Positions 53,214-62,400 of a DNA stretch of 64,000 nucleotides are shown here, piece by piece. Source of the stretch: Shewanella sp. MBTL60-112-B2. Lineage in GTDB: Bacteria; Pseudomonadota; Gammaproteobacteria; Enterobacterales; Shewanellaceae. The stretch lies in NCBI RefSeq assembly GCF_019655055.1, contig NZ_BPFA01000018.1:33047-97046 (forward strand), in the 5' to 3' direction. The notes below the pieces were generated by a model that was given only the letters and a program-made list of their open reading frames with translations, was not told the DNA's origin and ran no database searches. Both the position numbers and the translations under genes were made by a program. The number at the start of each line of letters is the position of its first letter. Positions within the stretch are counted from its first letter, which is position 1.

Positions 53214-54169
53214 TAAGGGACCGCAACTTGAGAAAGAATATGGTTGATTACGTCATCGCTACTGACACCATCGGCTTGTGCCTGATAGCTCAATAGCAAA
53301 CGGTGACGCAGCACGTTGGGCGCAACCGCTTGAATATCTTCTGGAGAGACAAAATCACGCTCATATAAGTAGGCGCGAGCACGAGCGCAACGTTCAAGCG
53401 ACAAAGTGGCACGTGGACTGACGCCATATTCAAGCCAACTAGCGAGTTCTTGGCTATAGGCTTCAGGCTTACGAGTCGCCATGATGATGTCGACGATGTA
53501 TTTCTCTAAAGGCTCGGCAAGATAAATTTGTAATGCGTTTTCTCTTGCGGCAAAAATATCCCCTTGAATAATAGGCTCAACCTGTGGCACTTCTTGCTTA
53601 AGGGCTTCATTTCGAGACATCCTCATGATCTCAAATTCGGTCTCAGCACTTGGATAGTCAAGGTTTAAGTGCATCAAGAATCTGTCTAATTGCGCTTCGG
53701 GTAGCGGGTAAGTCCCTTCATTTTCTAGTGGGTTTTGTGTCGCCATGACCAAAAACAGTTCTGGTAACTGATAACTGTGCTTACCGACCGTGACTTGTCC
53801 CTCAGCCATGGCTTCTAATAGAGCCGACTGAACTTTGGCTGGGGCGCGGTTAATCTCATCGGCCAAGATAAGATTATGGAAAATAGGTCCTGCCTCAAAT
53901 TCGAAGGTGGCAGTTTGAGCGCGATAAATATCGGTACCGGTTAAATCAGCTGGTAGAAGATCTGGCGTAAATTGAATACGGTGAAAATCTCCCTCTACAC
54001 CATCACACAGGGCTTTTACAGCACGAGTCTTAGCAAGGCCTGGAGGACCTTCAACCAAAAGGTGCCCGTCGGCAATTAATGCAATTAGTAGATTCTCGGT
54101 GAGAATAGGCTGCCCTAAAATGACAGTATTTAAGTATTCGCGTAACGCGTGAAATCGACTCAAAGGCAT
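53213..54169 (-). CDS. MoxR-family AAA+ ATPase
   Basis: A 318-residue AAA+ ATPase, first gene of the six-gene unit. Walker A is GPPGLAKTRAVKALC (about 40-54), Walker B is LILADEINRAPAKVQSALLEAM, followed by sensor FLVMATQNPLENEGTYPLPEAQLDRF. MoxR proteins act as chaperones that activate or load VWA-domain partners, three of which are encoded downstream. The ATG at 54169 faces fadI across 403 bp. Confidence 0.95.
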   Translation of the reverse strand: MPLSRFHALREYLNTVILGQPILTENLLIALIADGHLLVEGPPGLAKTRAVKALCDGVEGDFHRIQFTPDLLPADLTGTDIYRAQTATFEFEAGPIFHNLILADEINRAPAKVQSALLEAMAEGQVTVGKHSYQLPELFLVMATQNPLENEGTYPLPEAQLDRFLMHLNLDYPSAETEFEIMRMSRNEALKQEVPQVEPIIQGDIFAARENALQIYLAEPLEKYIVDIIMATRKPEAYSQELASWLEYGVSPRATLSLERCARARAYLYERDFVSPEDIQAVAPNVLRHRLLLSYQAQADGVSSDDVINHILSQVAVP

Positions 54170-54572
54170 GATGCTACTCGGATTATTTTAAGTTAGTTAG
54201 ATATAGACCTGCGACATAGTAAAAAATTCCCTTAGGGTTTGGCTAGTGCCAATCTTTCTTTATGCTGATAAATCGGCCTAAAGAAGGGATGAAAGTGCAG
54301 GTTTGGATTAACCTTGTGATGACTCACATTGTTTAGTGATTAATTTCGTAGACAACAAAAATAGGAAAATGCTTCATTAACATTTGTTAATCAAGGTTTT
54401 TTTTATATATTAATAACAAAAAAACAAACAAGTGTTTAAAACTTTGGCCTAAGAAGTTAGAATCAGATCACACTTTAATGGTCAGACCTGTCTAGTTAAA
54501 GGTAAATAGGTTTCCCAAGGATATAAGAAAGCGTGCAACTTCAGGTTAGCGTGCAGAATAAGAGGGCGAAAA
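54170..54572. other. Divergent promoter region moxR/fadI
   Basis: A 403-bp AT-rich spacer without genes. The fadI-proximal half contains candidate fatty-acid regulator sites at 54425-54438 and 54477-54491. I see nothing else distinctive. Confidence 0.6.
54425..54491. promoter_or_regulatory. Candidate PsrA and FadR-like sites upstream of fadI
   Basis: CAAACAAGTGTTTA (54425-54438) fits the PsrA pattern (G/C)AAAC-N4-GTTT(G/C) except for the last base. AATGGTCAGACCTGT (54477-54491) carries the TGGTC-N-GACC core of FadR operators. Both lie 80-150 bp before fadI, where a repressor relieved by acyl-CoA would be expected. Which regulator acts is not known. Confidence 0.5.
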
Positions 54573-55883
54573 ATGAGTGATAGACAACAGGTGACGAATG
54601 CGAGGGGCGAGCGGATCGCTATTGTGTCGGGATTACGTACACCATTTGCTAAACAAGCCACCGCTTTTCATGGGGTGTCGGCATTAGATATGGGCAAGAT
54701 GGTTGTAAATGAACTGCTTGCTCGCTCTGAGCTCGATCCTAAAGAGATTGAACAGCTTGTTTACGGGCAAGTGGTACAGATGCCAGCTGCACCAAATATC
54801 GCACGGGAAATTGTATTGGGGACTGGCATGAATGTCAGTACTGACGCGTACAGCGTGACCCGTGCTTGTGCGACAAGTTTTCAGTCTACGGTGAACGTTG
54901 CTGAGTCTATCATGACGGGGAACCTCGATATCGGTATCGCGGGCGGTGCAGACTCTTCCTCTGTGTTACCTATTGGTGTCTCTAAAAAATTAGCTCATGC
55001 CTTAGTCGACCTTAATAAGGCCCGCAGCCTTGGGCAAAGACTTTCTATTTTTCGCCGCTTAGGCCTTAAAGACTTATTACCCGTTCCACCTGCTGTAGCC
55101 GAGTACTCAACCGGCTTATCTATGGGGCAAACCGCTGAGCAGATGGCCAAGACCTACAATATTAGCCGCGCCGATCAAGATGCGTTAGCGCACCGCTCAC
55201 ACACTTTAGCTACAGAAACCTGGAATGCGGGCAAGCTGGCTGAAGAGGTGATGGTTGCTCATGTCCCGCCTTATAAAGCCTTTATCGACCGTGATAACAA
55301 CATTCGTGAAAACTCTAAGCTTGAGTCTTACGCGAAATTGCGTCCAGCTTTCGATCGTAAACATGGCTCGGTTACAGCGGCAAACAGCACGCCATTAACC
55401 GATGGTGCGTCGGCCGTACTCTTGATGAGCGAAGGCCGTGCTAAGGCCTTAGGTTACACTCCTATTGGTTACATTAAGAGTTACGCCTTCACTGCTATCG
55501 ATGTCTGGGAAGACATGTTGATGGGGCCATCTTACGCGACGCCTCTGGCGCTTAAGCGCGCAGGGATGGAGTTAGAGGATCTAACCTTGATTGAGATGCA
55601 TGAAGCTTTTGCTGCTCAAACGCTGGCAAACATGCAAATGTTTGGTTCGAAAAAGTTTGCAGCTGAGAAACTTGGCCGTAATCGTGCTATCGGTGAAATC
55701 GATATGAGCAAGTTTAATGTTCTTGGTGGCTCATTGGCCTATGGTCATCCATTTGCCGCAACGGGTACGCGTTTAGTCACTCAAGTGTGTCATGAACTTA
55801 AACGCCGCGGTGGTGGTACGGGTCTCGCAACAGCATGTGCTGCGGGTGGTCTAGGCGCAGCAATGATTGTGGAAGTGGAGTAA
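54573..55883 (+). CDS. fadI: 3-ketoacyl-CoA thiolase FadI
   Basis: A 436-residue thiolase, the beta subunit of the anaerobic-type fatty acid oxidation complex, which cleaves 3-ketoacyl-CoA to acetyl-CoA and a shortened acyl-CoA. The nucleophile Cys lies in [11 protein letters not shown] (about residue 99), and [27 protein letters not shown] and [13 protein letters not shown] carry the catalytic His/Cys set. Length and N-terminus match E. coli FadI (YfcY) rather than FadA. The fadJ gene follows 5 bp downstream. Confidence 0.96.
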   Translation: MSDRQQVTNARGERIAIVSGLRTPFAKQATAFHGVSALDMGKMVVNELLARSELDPKEIEQLVYGQVVQMPAAPNIAREIVLGTGMNVSTDAYSVTRACATSFQSTVNVAESIMTGNLDIGIAGGADSSSVLPIGVSKKLAHALVDLNKARSLGQRLSIFRRLGLKDLLPVPPAVAEYSTGLSMGQTAEQMAKTYNISRADQDALAHRSHTLATETWNAGKLAEEVMVAHVPPYKAFIDRDNNIRENSKLESYAKLRPAFDRKHGSVTAANSTPLTDGASAVLLMSEGRAKALGYTPIGYIKSYAFTAIDVWEDMLMGPSYATPLALKRAGMELEDLTLIEMHEAFAAQTLANMQMFGSKKFAAEKLGRNRAIGEIDMSKFNVLGGSLAYGHPFAATGTRLVTQVCHELKRRGGGTGLATACAAGGLGAAMIVEVE

Positions 55884-55888
55884 TTCTT

Positions 55889-58006
55889 ATGGAAAAGACA
55901 TTTAATTTATCTCGTCGTGATGATGGTATTGCCGTATTAACGATGGACGTACCTGGCGAAACCATGAATACACTTCGCAGTGAGTTTGGCCCAGAGATCA
56001 GCGAAGTGCTTGCTGAGATTAAGGCCGATGCGAGTATCAAAGGGCTGGTTTTAGTTTCTGGGAAAAAAGACTCTTTTGTTGCTGGCGCGGATATTTCAAT
56101 GCTTGATGCCTGTGAAACAGCGGCCGATGCCAAGTTGTTGTCTCAGCAGGGGCACGTAGTATTTAACGAGTTAGAAAGTTTAACCATTCCTGTAGTTGTT
56201 GCCATTAATGGCGCTTGTTTAGGTGGCGGTCTGGAACTGGCTTTAGCCTGTCATAAACGAGTATGCTCACTTAATCCAAAAACCATGATGGGTGTGCCTG
56301 AAGTGCAGCTAGGTTTGTTACCAGGCGGAGGTGGTACTCAACGCTTGCCACGTTTAGTTGGCGTGACAACCGCGCTAGACATGATGCTAACGGGTAAACA
56401 GCTTCGCCCTAAGCAGGCGTTAAAAATGGGCTTAGTCGATGATGCGGTACCTGAGTCGATTCTGCTGCGTACTGCGGTTGAGATGGCACTGGCGGGTAAG
56501 CGTCCCGCTCAGAAAAAGAAGCAGTCTTTTATCAACAAAATGCTGGAAGGCACGAGTGCGGGCCGTAACATTATTTTCGATCAAGCAGGCAAGCAAGTCG
56601 CGAAAAAGACTCAGGGTAACTATCCTGCCCCAGCTAAGATCATTGATTGCGTGCGTCAAGGTATGACAAAAGGCATGGTAAAAGGGCTTGAGGTTGAAGC
56701 AAGCCATTTTGCTGAGCTAGTAATGTCTAAAGAATCAGAGTCATTACGCAGTATCTTTTTTGCCACCACAGAGATGAAGAAAGAAACCGGCGCTGGGGAT
56801 GTAAAGCCGGCTAAAGTGAATAAGGTGATGGTATTAGGCGGTGGATTAATGGGGGGCGGTATTGCCTCTGTAACCACGACTAAAGCAAAAATTCCTGCTC
56901 GAGTTAAAGATATCAGCGAAACAGGCTTAAGCAATGCCTTGTCTTATGCCTATAAGCTTTTAGATAAAGGTGTTAAACGCCGCCATATGACCCCCGCTGT
57001 GCGTGACAACTTAATGGCGCTTATGACCACAACCACAGAATATAAAGGCATTAAAGATGCTGATATGGTGGTTGAGGCGGTTTTTGAAGATTTGGCTTTA
57101 AAACATCAGATGGTCAAAGATGTTGAACGTGAGTGCGGCGAGCACACTATTTTTGCCTCAAATACTTCTTCTCTACCCATCGGCCAGATTGCCGAAGCGG
57201 CAAGCCGACCAGAAAATGTTATCGGTCTACACTATTTCTCTCCAGTAGAGAAAATGCCATTAGTTGAAGTGATTGCCCATGCTAAAACATCGCCAGAAAC
57301 TATTGCCACTACAGTAGCGTTTGCTAAGAAGCAGGGTAAAACCCCGATTGTTGTGCAAGATGGGGCAGGATTTTATGTTAACCGAATCTTAGCTCTGTAT
57401 ATGAACGAGGCGGCGCAATTACTGCTTGAAGGCCAAAGCGTAGAACATCTTGATAAGGCGTTAGTTAAGTTTGGTTTCCCAGTCGGACCAATGACATTAC
57501 TTGATGAAGTAGGTATTGATGTTGGCGCCAAGATTTCTCCTATCTTAGAGTCTGAGTTAGGAGAGCGTTTTAAAGCCCCTGCTGCTTTCGATAAGCTTTT
57601 AGCCGATGATAGAAAAGGTCGTAAGAATGGTAAAGGTTTCTACCTGTATGGCACTAAGACAAAGACCAAAGAAGTTGATCAAACTGTCTATAGCGTTTTA
57701 GGGCTTAAGCCTGGTGTAGATACCGAAGCGACTGAAGTGGCTCAGCGCTGCGTAGTACAGATGCTAAATGAAGCTATTCGCTGTCTTGAGGAAAAGATAA
57801 TCTCTTGTCCTAGAGATGGTGATATTGGTGCGATATTCGGTATTGGCTTCCCGCCGTTCCTCGGTGGGCCTTTCCATTATATAGACACGCTTGGAGCCGA
57901 TAACTTAGTAAAAATGTTAGAAAGTTATCAAGCTCGTTACGGTAGTCGTTTTGAACCTGCAGATACACTTAAGCAGATGGCTAGCGATGGTACACGCTTT
58001 TTTTAG
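55889..58006 (+). CDS. fadJ: Fatty acid oxidation complex alpha subunit FadJ
   Basis: A 705-residue bifunctional enzyme. The N-terminal enoyl-CoA hydratase/isomerase domain (about 1-190) has GACLGGGLELALACH and PEVQLGLLPGGGGTQRLPRL. The 3-hydroxyacyl-CoA dehydrogenase follows, with NAD motif VMVLGGGLMGGGIAS (about residue 312) and catalytic GLHYFSPVEKMPLVE. I start at the ATG at 55889, which has GTGGAG eight bases upstream; the frame runs 18 codons further back inside fadI. Works with FadI on the same transcript. A terminator follows at 58090. Confidence 0.96.
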   Translation: MEKTFNLSRRDDGIAVLTMDVPGETMNTLRSEFGPEISEVLAEIKADASIKGLVLVSGKKDSFVAGADISMLDACETAADAKLLSQQGHVVFNELESLTIPVVVAINGACLGGGLELALACHKRVCSLNPKTMMGVPEVQLGLLPGGGGTQRLPRLVGVTTALDMMLTGKQLRPKQALKMGLVDDAVPESILLRTAVEMALAGKRPAQKKKQSFINKMLEGTSAGRNIIFDQAGKQVAKKTQGNYPAPAKIIDCVRQGMTKGMVKGLEVEASHFAELVMSKESESLRSIFFATTEMKKETGAGDVKPAKVNKVMVLGGGLMGGGIASVTTTKAKIPARVKDISETGLSNALSYAYKLLDKGVKRRHMTPAVRDNLMALMTTTTEYKGIKDADMVVEAVFEDLALKHQMVKDVERECGEHTIFASNTSSLPIGQIAEAASRPENVIGLHYFSPVEKMPLVEVIAHAKTSPETIATTVAFAKKQGKTPIVVQDGAGFYVNRILALYMNEAAQLLLEGQSVEHLDKALVKFGFPVGPMTLLDEVGIDVGAKISPILESELGERFKAPAAFDKLLADDRKGRKNGKGFYLYGTKTKTKEVDQTVYSVLGLKPGVDTEATEVAQRCVVQMLNEAIRCLEEKIISCPRDGDIGAIFGIGFPPFLGGPFHYIDTLGADNLVKMLESYQARYGSRFEPADTLKQMASDGTRFF

Positions 58007-58089
58007 TTAAGCCAGTGAGGCAATAGTTAATTCTTGATGACGGAGAATAATTTGTTTTAACTTAGCCTCACTAAACCTATTTAACTAGC

Positions 58090-58118
58090 AAAGCGGCAGC
58101 ATGATGCCGCTTTTCTTT
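58090..58118 (+). terminator. Terminator after fadJ
   Basis: AAAGCGGCA-GCATGA-TGCCGCTTTT, followed by CTTTT, 83 bp past the fadJ stop codon. Confidence 0.8.
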
Positions 58119-58238
58119 TGCTACAAGGTCCAGCCTTGCCTAAAAAACGCTCTCCTTTGTCAGGTTTTGGCTATATAATGCCCAGCTGGTTAAGCTGGTC
58201 CTGCAAAGGCAAACTTATTTGAAGTGGGGTGTAGATAA

Positions 58239-58439
58239 GTGTTATTCGCTATCGTATTGCTATTAATGTATTCAGGATATTCTCTAGGTCATTCGGCATT
58301 TAAAGCTGGTTTGCCTGTAAAGCGCTGGGTCGTTGCTGGTACGCTAGTCGGACCTGCGGCGTATCCTTTATTTAATTCACATAAACAACTTGTCTACCGT
58401 AAGGCAATGGGCAAGCAGGGGATCTCCATTATTCTATAA
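58239..58439 (+). CDS. Small hypothetical membrane protein
   Basis: A 66-residue protein starting at GTG, with a GGGGT stretch nine bases upstream. Residues 1-18 (LFAIVLLLMYSGYSLGHSAF) form one hydrophobic helix, a second moderately hydrophobic stretch is RWVVAGTLVGPAAYPLF, and the C-terminus is basic. A TATAAT box at 58174-58179 and a hairpin (CAGCT..AGCTG) precede it. A strong terminator is shared with the minus-strand peptide genes. Not recognised; moderately likely to be real. Confidence 0.55.
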   Translation: MLFAIVLLLMYSGYSLGHSAFKAGLPVKRWVVAGTLVGPAAYPLFNSHKQLVYRKAMGKQGISIIL

Positions 58440-58467
58440 GTTGTTCAATAATGAGTTTTATAGAGAT

Positions 58468-58499
58468 AACAAAAAAGGAGCTTATGCTCCTTTTTTGTT
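58468..58499. terminator. Strong bidirectional terminator
   Basis: AACAAAAAAGGAGC-TTAT-GCTCCTTTTTTGTT is a perfect 14-bp stem with T runs in both directions. It ends the small membrane protein gene from the left and the repeat-polypeptide/twin-peptide unit from the right. Confidence 0.92.
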
Positions 58500-58533
58500 A
58501 TTTGAACTTAAGTCGATAGCTTATGCTAGTGAC

Positions 58534-58650
58534 TTAGTTCCACCAACCTTTGGCTGGGATAACTTCAAGATGATTTAGGCCATCAGGCAACTGAACCTTC
58601 TTACGAGCAGGTTTGGCTAATCCAAGTACTATCATTAATGAATTAAACAT
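58534..58650 (-). CDS. 38-residue peptide B ending in WWN (paralogue of A)
   Basis: An uncatalogued small ORF: MFNSLMIVLGLAKPARK, then KVQLPDGLNHLEVIPAKG and WWN. The start is the second of two close ATGs, since GAGGAG lies seven bases before it; the earlier ATG (58656) would be only one base from that site. It is 29/38 identical to peptide A, and 16 of the 29 shared residues use different synonymous codons, clear evidence of selection on the protein. It has a short hydrophobic N-terminal segment and no cysteine. Last gene before the terminator. No family recognised. Confidence 0.8.
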   Translation of the reverse strand: MFNSLMIVLGLAKPARKKVQLPDGLNHLEVIPAKGWWN

Positions 58651-58677
58651 AATCATACTCCTCAATCTTTGGTGTAC

Positions 58678-58794
58678 TTAATTCCACCAGACTTTAGCTG
58701 GGGTTACTTGTAAATGGTTCAAACCTTCAGGTAGCTGGACTTTTTTACGAGCAGGCTTTTCAAAACCTAGGACTTTTTTAAGTGAGTCAAACAT
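58678..58794 (-). CDS. 38-residue peptide A ending in WWN (paralogue of B)
   Basis: A small ORF: MFDSLKKVLGFEKPARK, then KVQLPEGLNHLQVTPAKV and WWN. AAGGG lies eight bases before the ATG at 58794 (an ATG two codons earlier, 58800, is too close to it). The ribosome binding site abuts the stop codon of the repeat-polypeptide gene at 58809, so the two are surely on one transcript. The conserved block KPARKKVQLP-x-GLNHL is shared with peptide B. There is no signal peptide; the N-terminal third could be amphipathic. Function unknown. Confidence 0.82.
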   Translation of the reverse strand: MFDSLKKVLGFEKPARKKVQLPEGLNHLQVTPAKVWWN

Positions 58795-58808
58795 AGTCAT
58801 ATCCCTTA

Positions 58809-59378
58809 TTAAGCCGTTGCTTGGTTGATGTATTTTATATTAGGGAAGCCTGCGGTTTGTAGCGGCTGATATTTAATATTTGGGAAACCTGCAGTTTGTA
58901 GTGGCTGATACTTAATGTTTGGGAAGCCTGCGGTTTGTAGCGGCTGATATTTAATATTTGGGAAACCTGCAGTTTGTAGTGGCTGATACTTAATATTAGG
59001 GAAACCAGCAGTTTGTAGTGGCTGATACTTAATGTTTGGGAAGCCTGCGGTTTGTAGCGGCTGATACTTAATATTAGGGAAACCAGCAGTTTGTAGTGGC
59101 TGATACTTAATATTTGGGAAGCCTGCGGTTTGTAGTGGCTTATATTTAATATTTGGGAAGCCTGCGGTTTGTAGTGGCTGATACTTAATATTAGGGAAAC
59201 CTGCGGTTTGTAGTGGCTGATACTTAATGTTTGGGAAGCCAGCTAGAGTAATAAGAGTGTTGTATGGATTAACATGATCTGTATTGATTTGCGTCGGCGT
59301 TGCATTGATAGAAGCTAACACTGGTAAAGAACACAAAACAGACGCAGAAGTAACTAATCCTTTAATTATCGTTTTCAT
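58809..59378 (-). CDS. Secreted tandem-repeat polypeptide (AGFPNIKYQPLQT)
   Basis: A 189-residue protein with a clear signal peptide (about 1-22, ending LPVLA/SINATP) and a short unique segment (23-45). Ten 13-residue repeats AGFPNIKYQPLQT follow (one has K for Q), then an eleventh AGFPNIKY and the end INQATA. Each repeat carries two prolines, one Lys, and Phe and Tyr; there is no cysteine. The ATG has GAAGG eight bases upstream. A sigma-54-type promoter lies about 64-80 bp upstream, and the twin peptide genes follow within the same unit. I recognise no family; a repeat polymer, adhesin-like fibre or multi-copy peptide precursor are options. Confidence 0.88.
   Translation of the reverse strand: MKTIIKGLVTSASVLCSLPVLASINATPTQINTDHVNPYNTLITLAGFPNIKYQPLQTAGFPNIKYQPLQTAGFPNIKYKPLQTAGFPNIKYQPLQTAGFPNIKYQPLQTAGFPNIKYQPLQTAGFPNIKYQPLQTAGFPNIKYQPLQTAGFPNIKYQPLQTAGFPNIKYQPLQTAGFPNIKYINQATA
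58830..59243 (-). repeat. 39-bp coding tandem repeats
   Basis: Ten full 39-bp units plus a 24-bp partial unit encode the AGFPNIKYQPLQT repeats. Units vary mostly at synonymous positions (for example GGGAAGCCTGCGG versus GGGAAACCAGCAG on the plus strand), and variants recur in an alternating pattern, suggesting unit duplication and exchange. Confidence 0.95.
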
Positions 59379-59441
59379 TTTTTTTACCTTCTCGTAGAGT
59401 ATTAAATATAAAGTAATATTTTTGACTTATGAGAAGGTTGT

Positions 59442-59458
59442 TGCAGTTGTTGTGCCAA
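59442..59458 (-). promoter_or_regulatory. Sigma-54 (-24/-12) promoter candidate
   Basis: On the minus strand the sequence is TTGGCACAACAACTGCA. It matches the TGGCACG-N4-TTGC consensus with exact GG-GC spacing and two substitutions. The start point would be near 59431, leaving a leader of about 50 bases before the repeat-polypeptide ATG. Confidence 0.6.
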
Positions 59459-59478
59459 TGTTTGTTTTGTTGTGTTTT

Positions 59479-62400
59479 TTAACCTCTTTTGGCAGGGGAT
59501 GCGGTCATAGTTTGGCTATTCGAGTCTTGCTTAAGTAGCTGGGTGAATTCGTTTTCGGTTACTGCTTTGCTGAAGATATAACCTTGGATCTCTTCACATT
59601 TCAATGCGCGTAATATACTGAGTTGAGAAGCTTCTTCGACTCCCTCTCCAACCACTGAAAGCCCCATGTTATGGGCAATAGTGATAATAGAATCAACCAT
59701 CTTTAGATCGCGATCTGACTTGTCTATATCATCAACAAAGGCTTTATCTATCTTTAAAGTATGAATAGGAAAGCGTTTTAAATAAGAAAGTGATGAGTAA
59801 CCTGTGCCAAAGTCATCTAGGGCCAAACTGACACCCATTTTAGATAATTGCTGCATGACTTTAATTGCCTTTTCAGGTTCTTTAATCACTGTACCTTCGG
59901 TTATTTCAAGCTCTAAATTAGCGGCTGGTAATTGAGTTAGTCGTAAAATTGACTCAACTCGTTGCTGTAAATCAGGTAAGGCGAACTGTTTCGACGATAA
60001 ATTGACAGCAACTCGGCCGTTAAACAATCCTTGTGAACGCCACTTTTGCGCCGCGAAGCAGGCTTTCTTGAGTACAACATCGCCAATTTCTACAATTAAT
60101 CCATTTTCTTCAGCTAATGGGATAAATTCATTAGGAGCGATTAAGCCCAGCTCTGGATGGTTTAAGCGAACCAGAGCTTCCATTCCCGCCATATGGCCAG
60201 ATTTTAAATCGATTTTAGGTTGGTAATAGACTTCAAATAGATCGTCTTTAAGGCCATCTCTAATTAAATTTTCAACTTCTAACTGGCGAATGGCATTCTT
60301 ATTCAAGGACTCAGAATAGAACTGGTAACGATTACCACCTGCAGATTTAGCGTGATACATAGCGATATCTGCTTTTCTGAGTAGTGCTTGCTCGTTTTGA
60401 TCATCTTCAGGATACAACACAATACCAATACTTAAGCCGACGACGACTTTTTCATTGCTCAGCTCAAAGGGGGTTTCGAAGGCATGAATGACGTTTTTTG
60501 CAATGATGGCGCTAGTACCGATATCAGGGTTCTTATCAACTAATATGGCAAACTCATCTCCACCTAAACGGTAGATACTGGTATGGCTTGGTACCGCCAC
60601 TTGAATCCGTTCAGACACTTGTACTAACAGCTCATCACCGGCTTGGTGACCTAAAGAATCATTAATTTTCTTAAAGTTATCTAAGTCTAATACCATAAGA
60701 GTGTGGTGAGAGTCTCTTTTGACTAAGTTGCCAAGGGTCACCATCAAGTTAGAACGATTTGGTAAGTTAGTTAATAAATCATTATTGGTGAGTTTTCGAA
60801 GCTCTTCTTCTTGTTGTTTGCGGCGGCTGACATCGGAAAATACTCCGACGTAATGCGATAACTCGCCTTGTTCATCGTAGATTGCATCAACAGAGAGCTC
60901 CATTAAAAAGCTACTACCGTTGCCTCGTATTGATTCGACTTCGTTATTCCAACGGCCTTGCTGCTTAAGGATTGAACGGATCTGCTCTGAGTAGCTATCA
61001 GGGTAGAGATCAAAATTAAATAGGGTGCCAATTAACTCATTCTTACTCATCATAGATAAGTCGCAGCATGCCTCATTGACTTCTACAAACTTAAAATTAC
61101 TATCGAGAATAAACATGCCTTCAGAAATATTCTGAATCGCGCGCTCAAACAACCTTAATTGTTCTTCAGCTTGTTTAAAGTTGCTGATGTTTTTGATGGT
61201 TCCCGTCATTCTGAGCGCATTATCGTTTTCATCACGTTCAACAATTTTGGCTCTATCTAGGATCCAAACCCACTCATTCGATTTGCCTTTGACTCGATAG
61301 GCAGCTTCGAAATGGTCGGTTTCGCCGTAAAAGTGTTTATTTAATGCTTCGCGGACACGCTCTTGATCCATAGGATGAATGTTACTCTCTTCTCCCTTAC
61401 TGCCTGAGCGCTGCCCATCTTGCGGAAACTCAAGCGAGCCCCAGATATTGGAGCGGTAAATTTGACCCGTTTCAATATCCCAGTCCCACATTTCATCGCC
61501 GCTACCCCAAAGAGAAAGCTTAAGCCGCTCCTCACTCTTGGCTATCTGTCTTTGAACTTCACGTCGGCGTAGTATGGCTTTGATGATTAAGAAAGAGATA
61601 AATAAGAAACAGAGGAGGTAGATAAACTTCGCTGTAGTTGATAACCACCATGGTGGTGTAATCTCAATATTTAACTCACGAATTTGTCCGTGTTTTCCGG
61701 TGACAGGATCAATAGCATAAATAGAGAACTGATAATCACCAGGAGATAAATTAGTATAGGTGGCAGAGTTTGTCCCTTTTGATTGGATCAGTGATTCTGA
61801 AAGTCCCTGCATTTGATATACGTAGTTGATGTCTTTAAAAGAGCTACTTGGACTATTAAATGTAATTGTGAAAGGATAGTCTGAATATTTAAGTTTTATT
61901 GATTTCGTTTTTGATAATTGTCTATTTAATACATTTCCAGCAGTCTCTTCACGGATGTTAAAAATCAACAAGTCTTCAAGTATGGTATTTGGTGCTTTGT
62001 TAATTAATAAGTAATTATTTAGCTTTTCTGTCGAAATGTAGCTTAATCCGGATATTCCACCAATTAAAAGATGATTGTCGTTTTTTAAAATAGCGTGTGT
62101 GTTATATTCGTTTTGAATTCCAAATTCATCATTTATAATGAATGTGTGGCCGTTAGTTATATCATTAACAATTAATTCGTTAAGTGATGATGCTATTACG
62201 TGCTTGTTGCTGTGTGATATTGAAAAAACAGGTTTGTTGTTGGAGTATAAGGTATCTATGGCTTTCGTATTTAAATTGTAGAGGTTTAGACCTTTTCCTG
62301 TGCCAAAATATAGTTTTTCATTAATAATATCAATGCTCGCGACTAGTTGGTCTTTATATAAAATTTGTACATTATTTTTGTCCAGCTTGAATAGTCCGCC

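Noticed and set aside
58390..58578. 62-residue plus-strand ORF over the terminator
   Set aside because: It reads through a strong terminator and is antisense to peptide B, whose codon pattern shows real selection.
58830..59243. CRISPR array
   Set aside because: The 39-bp units are contiguous coding repeats without spacers.
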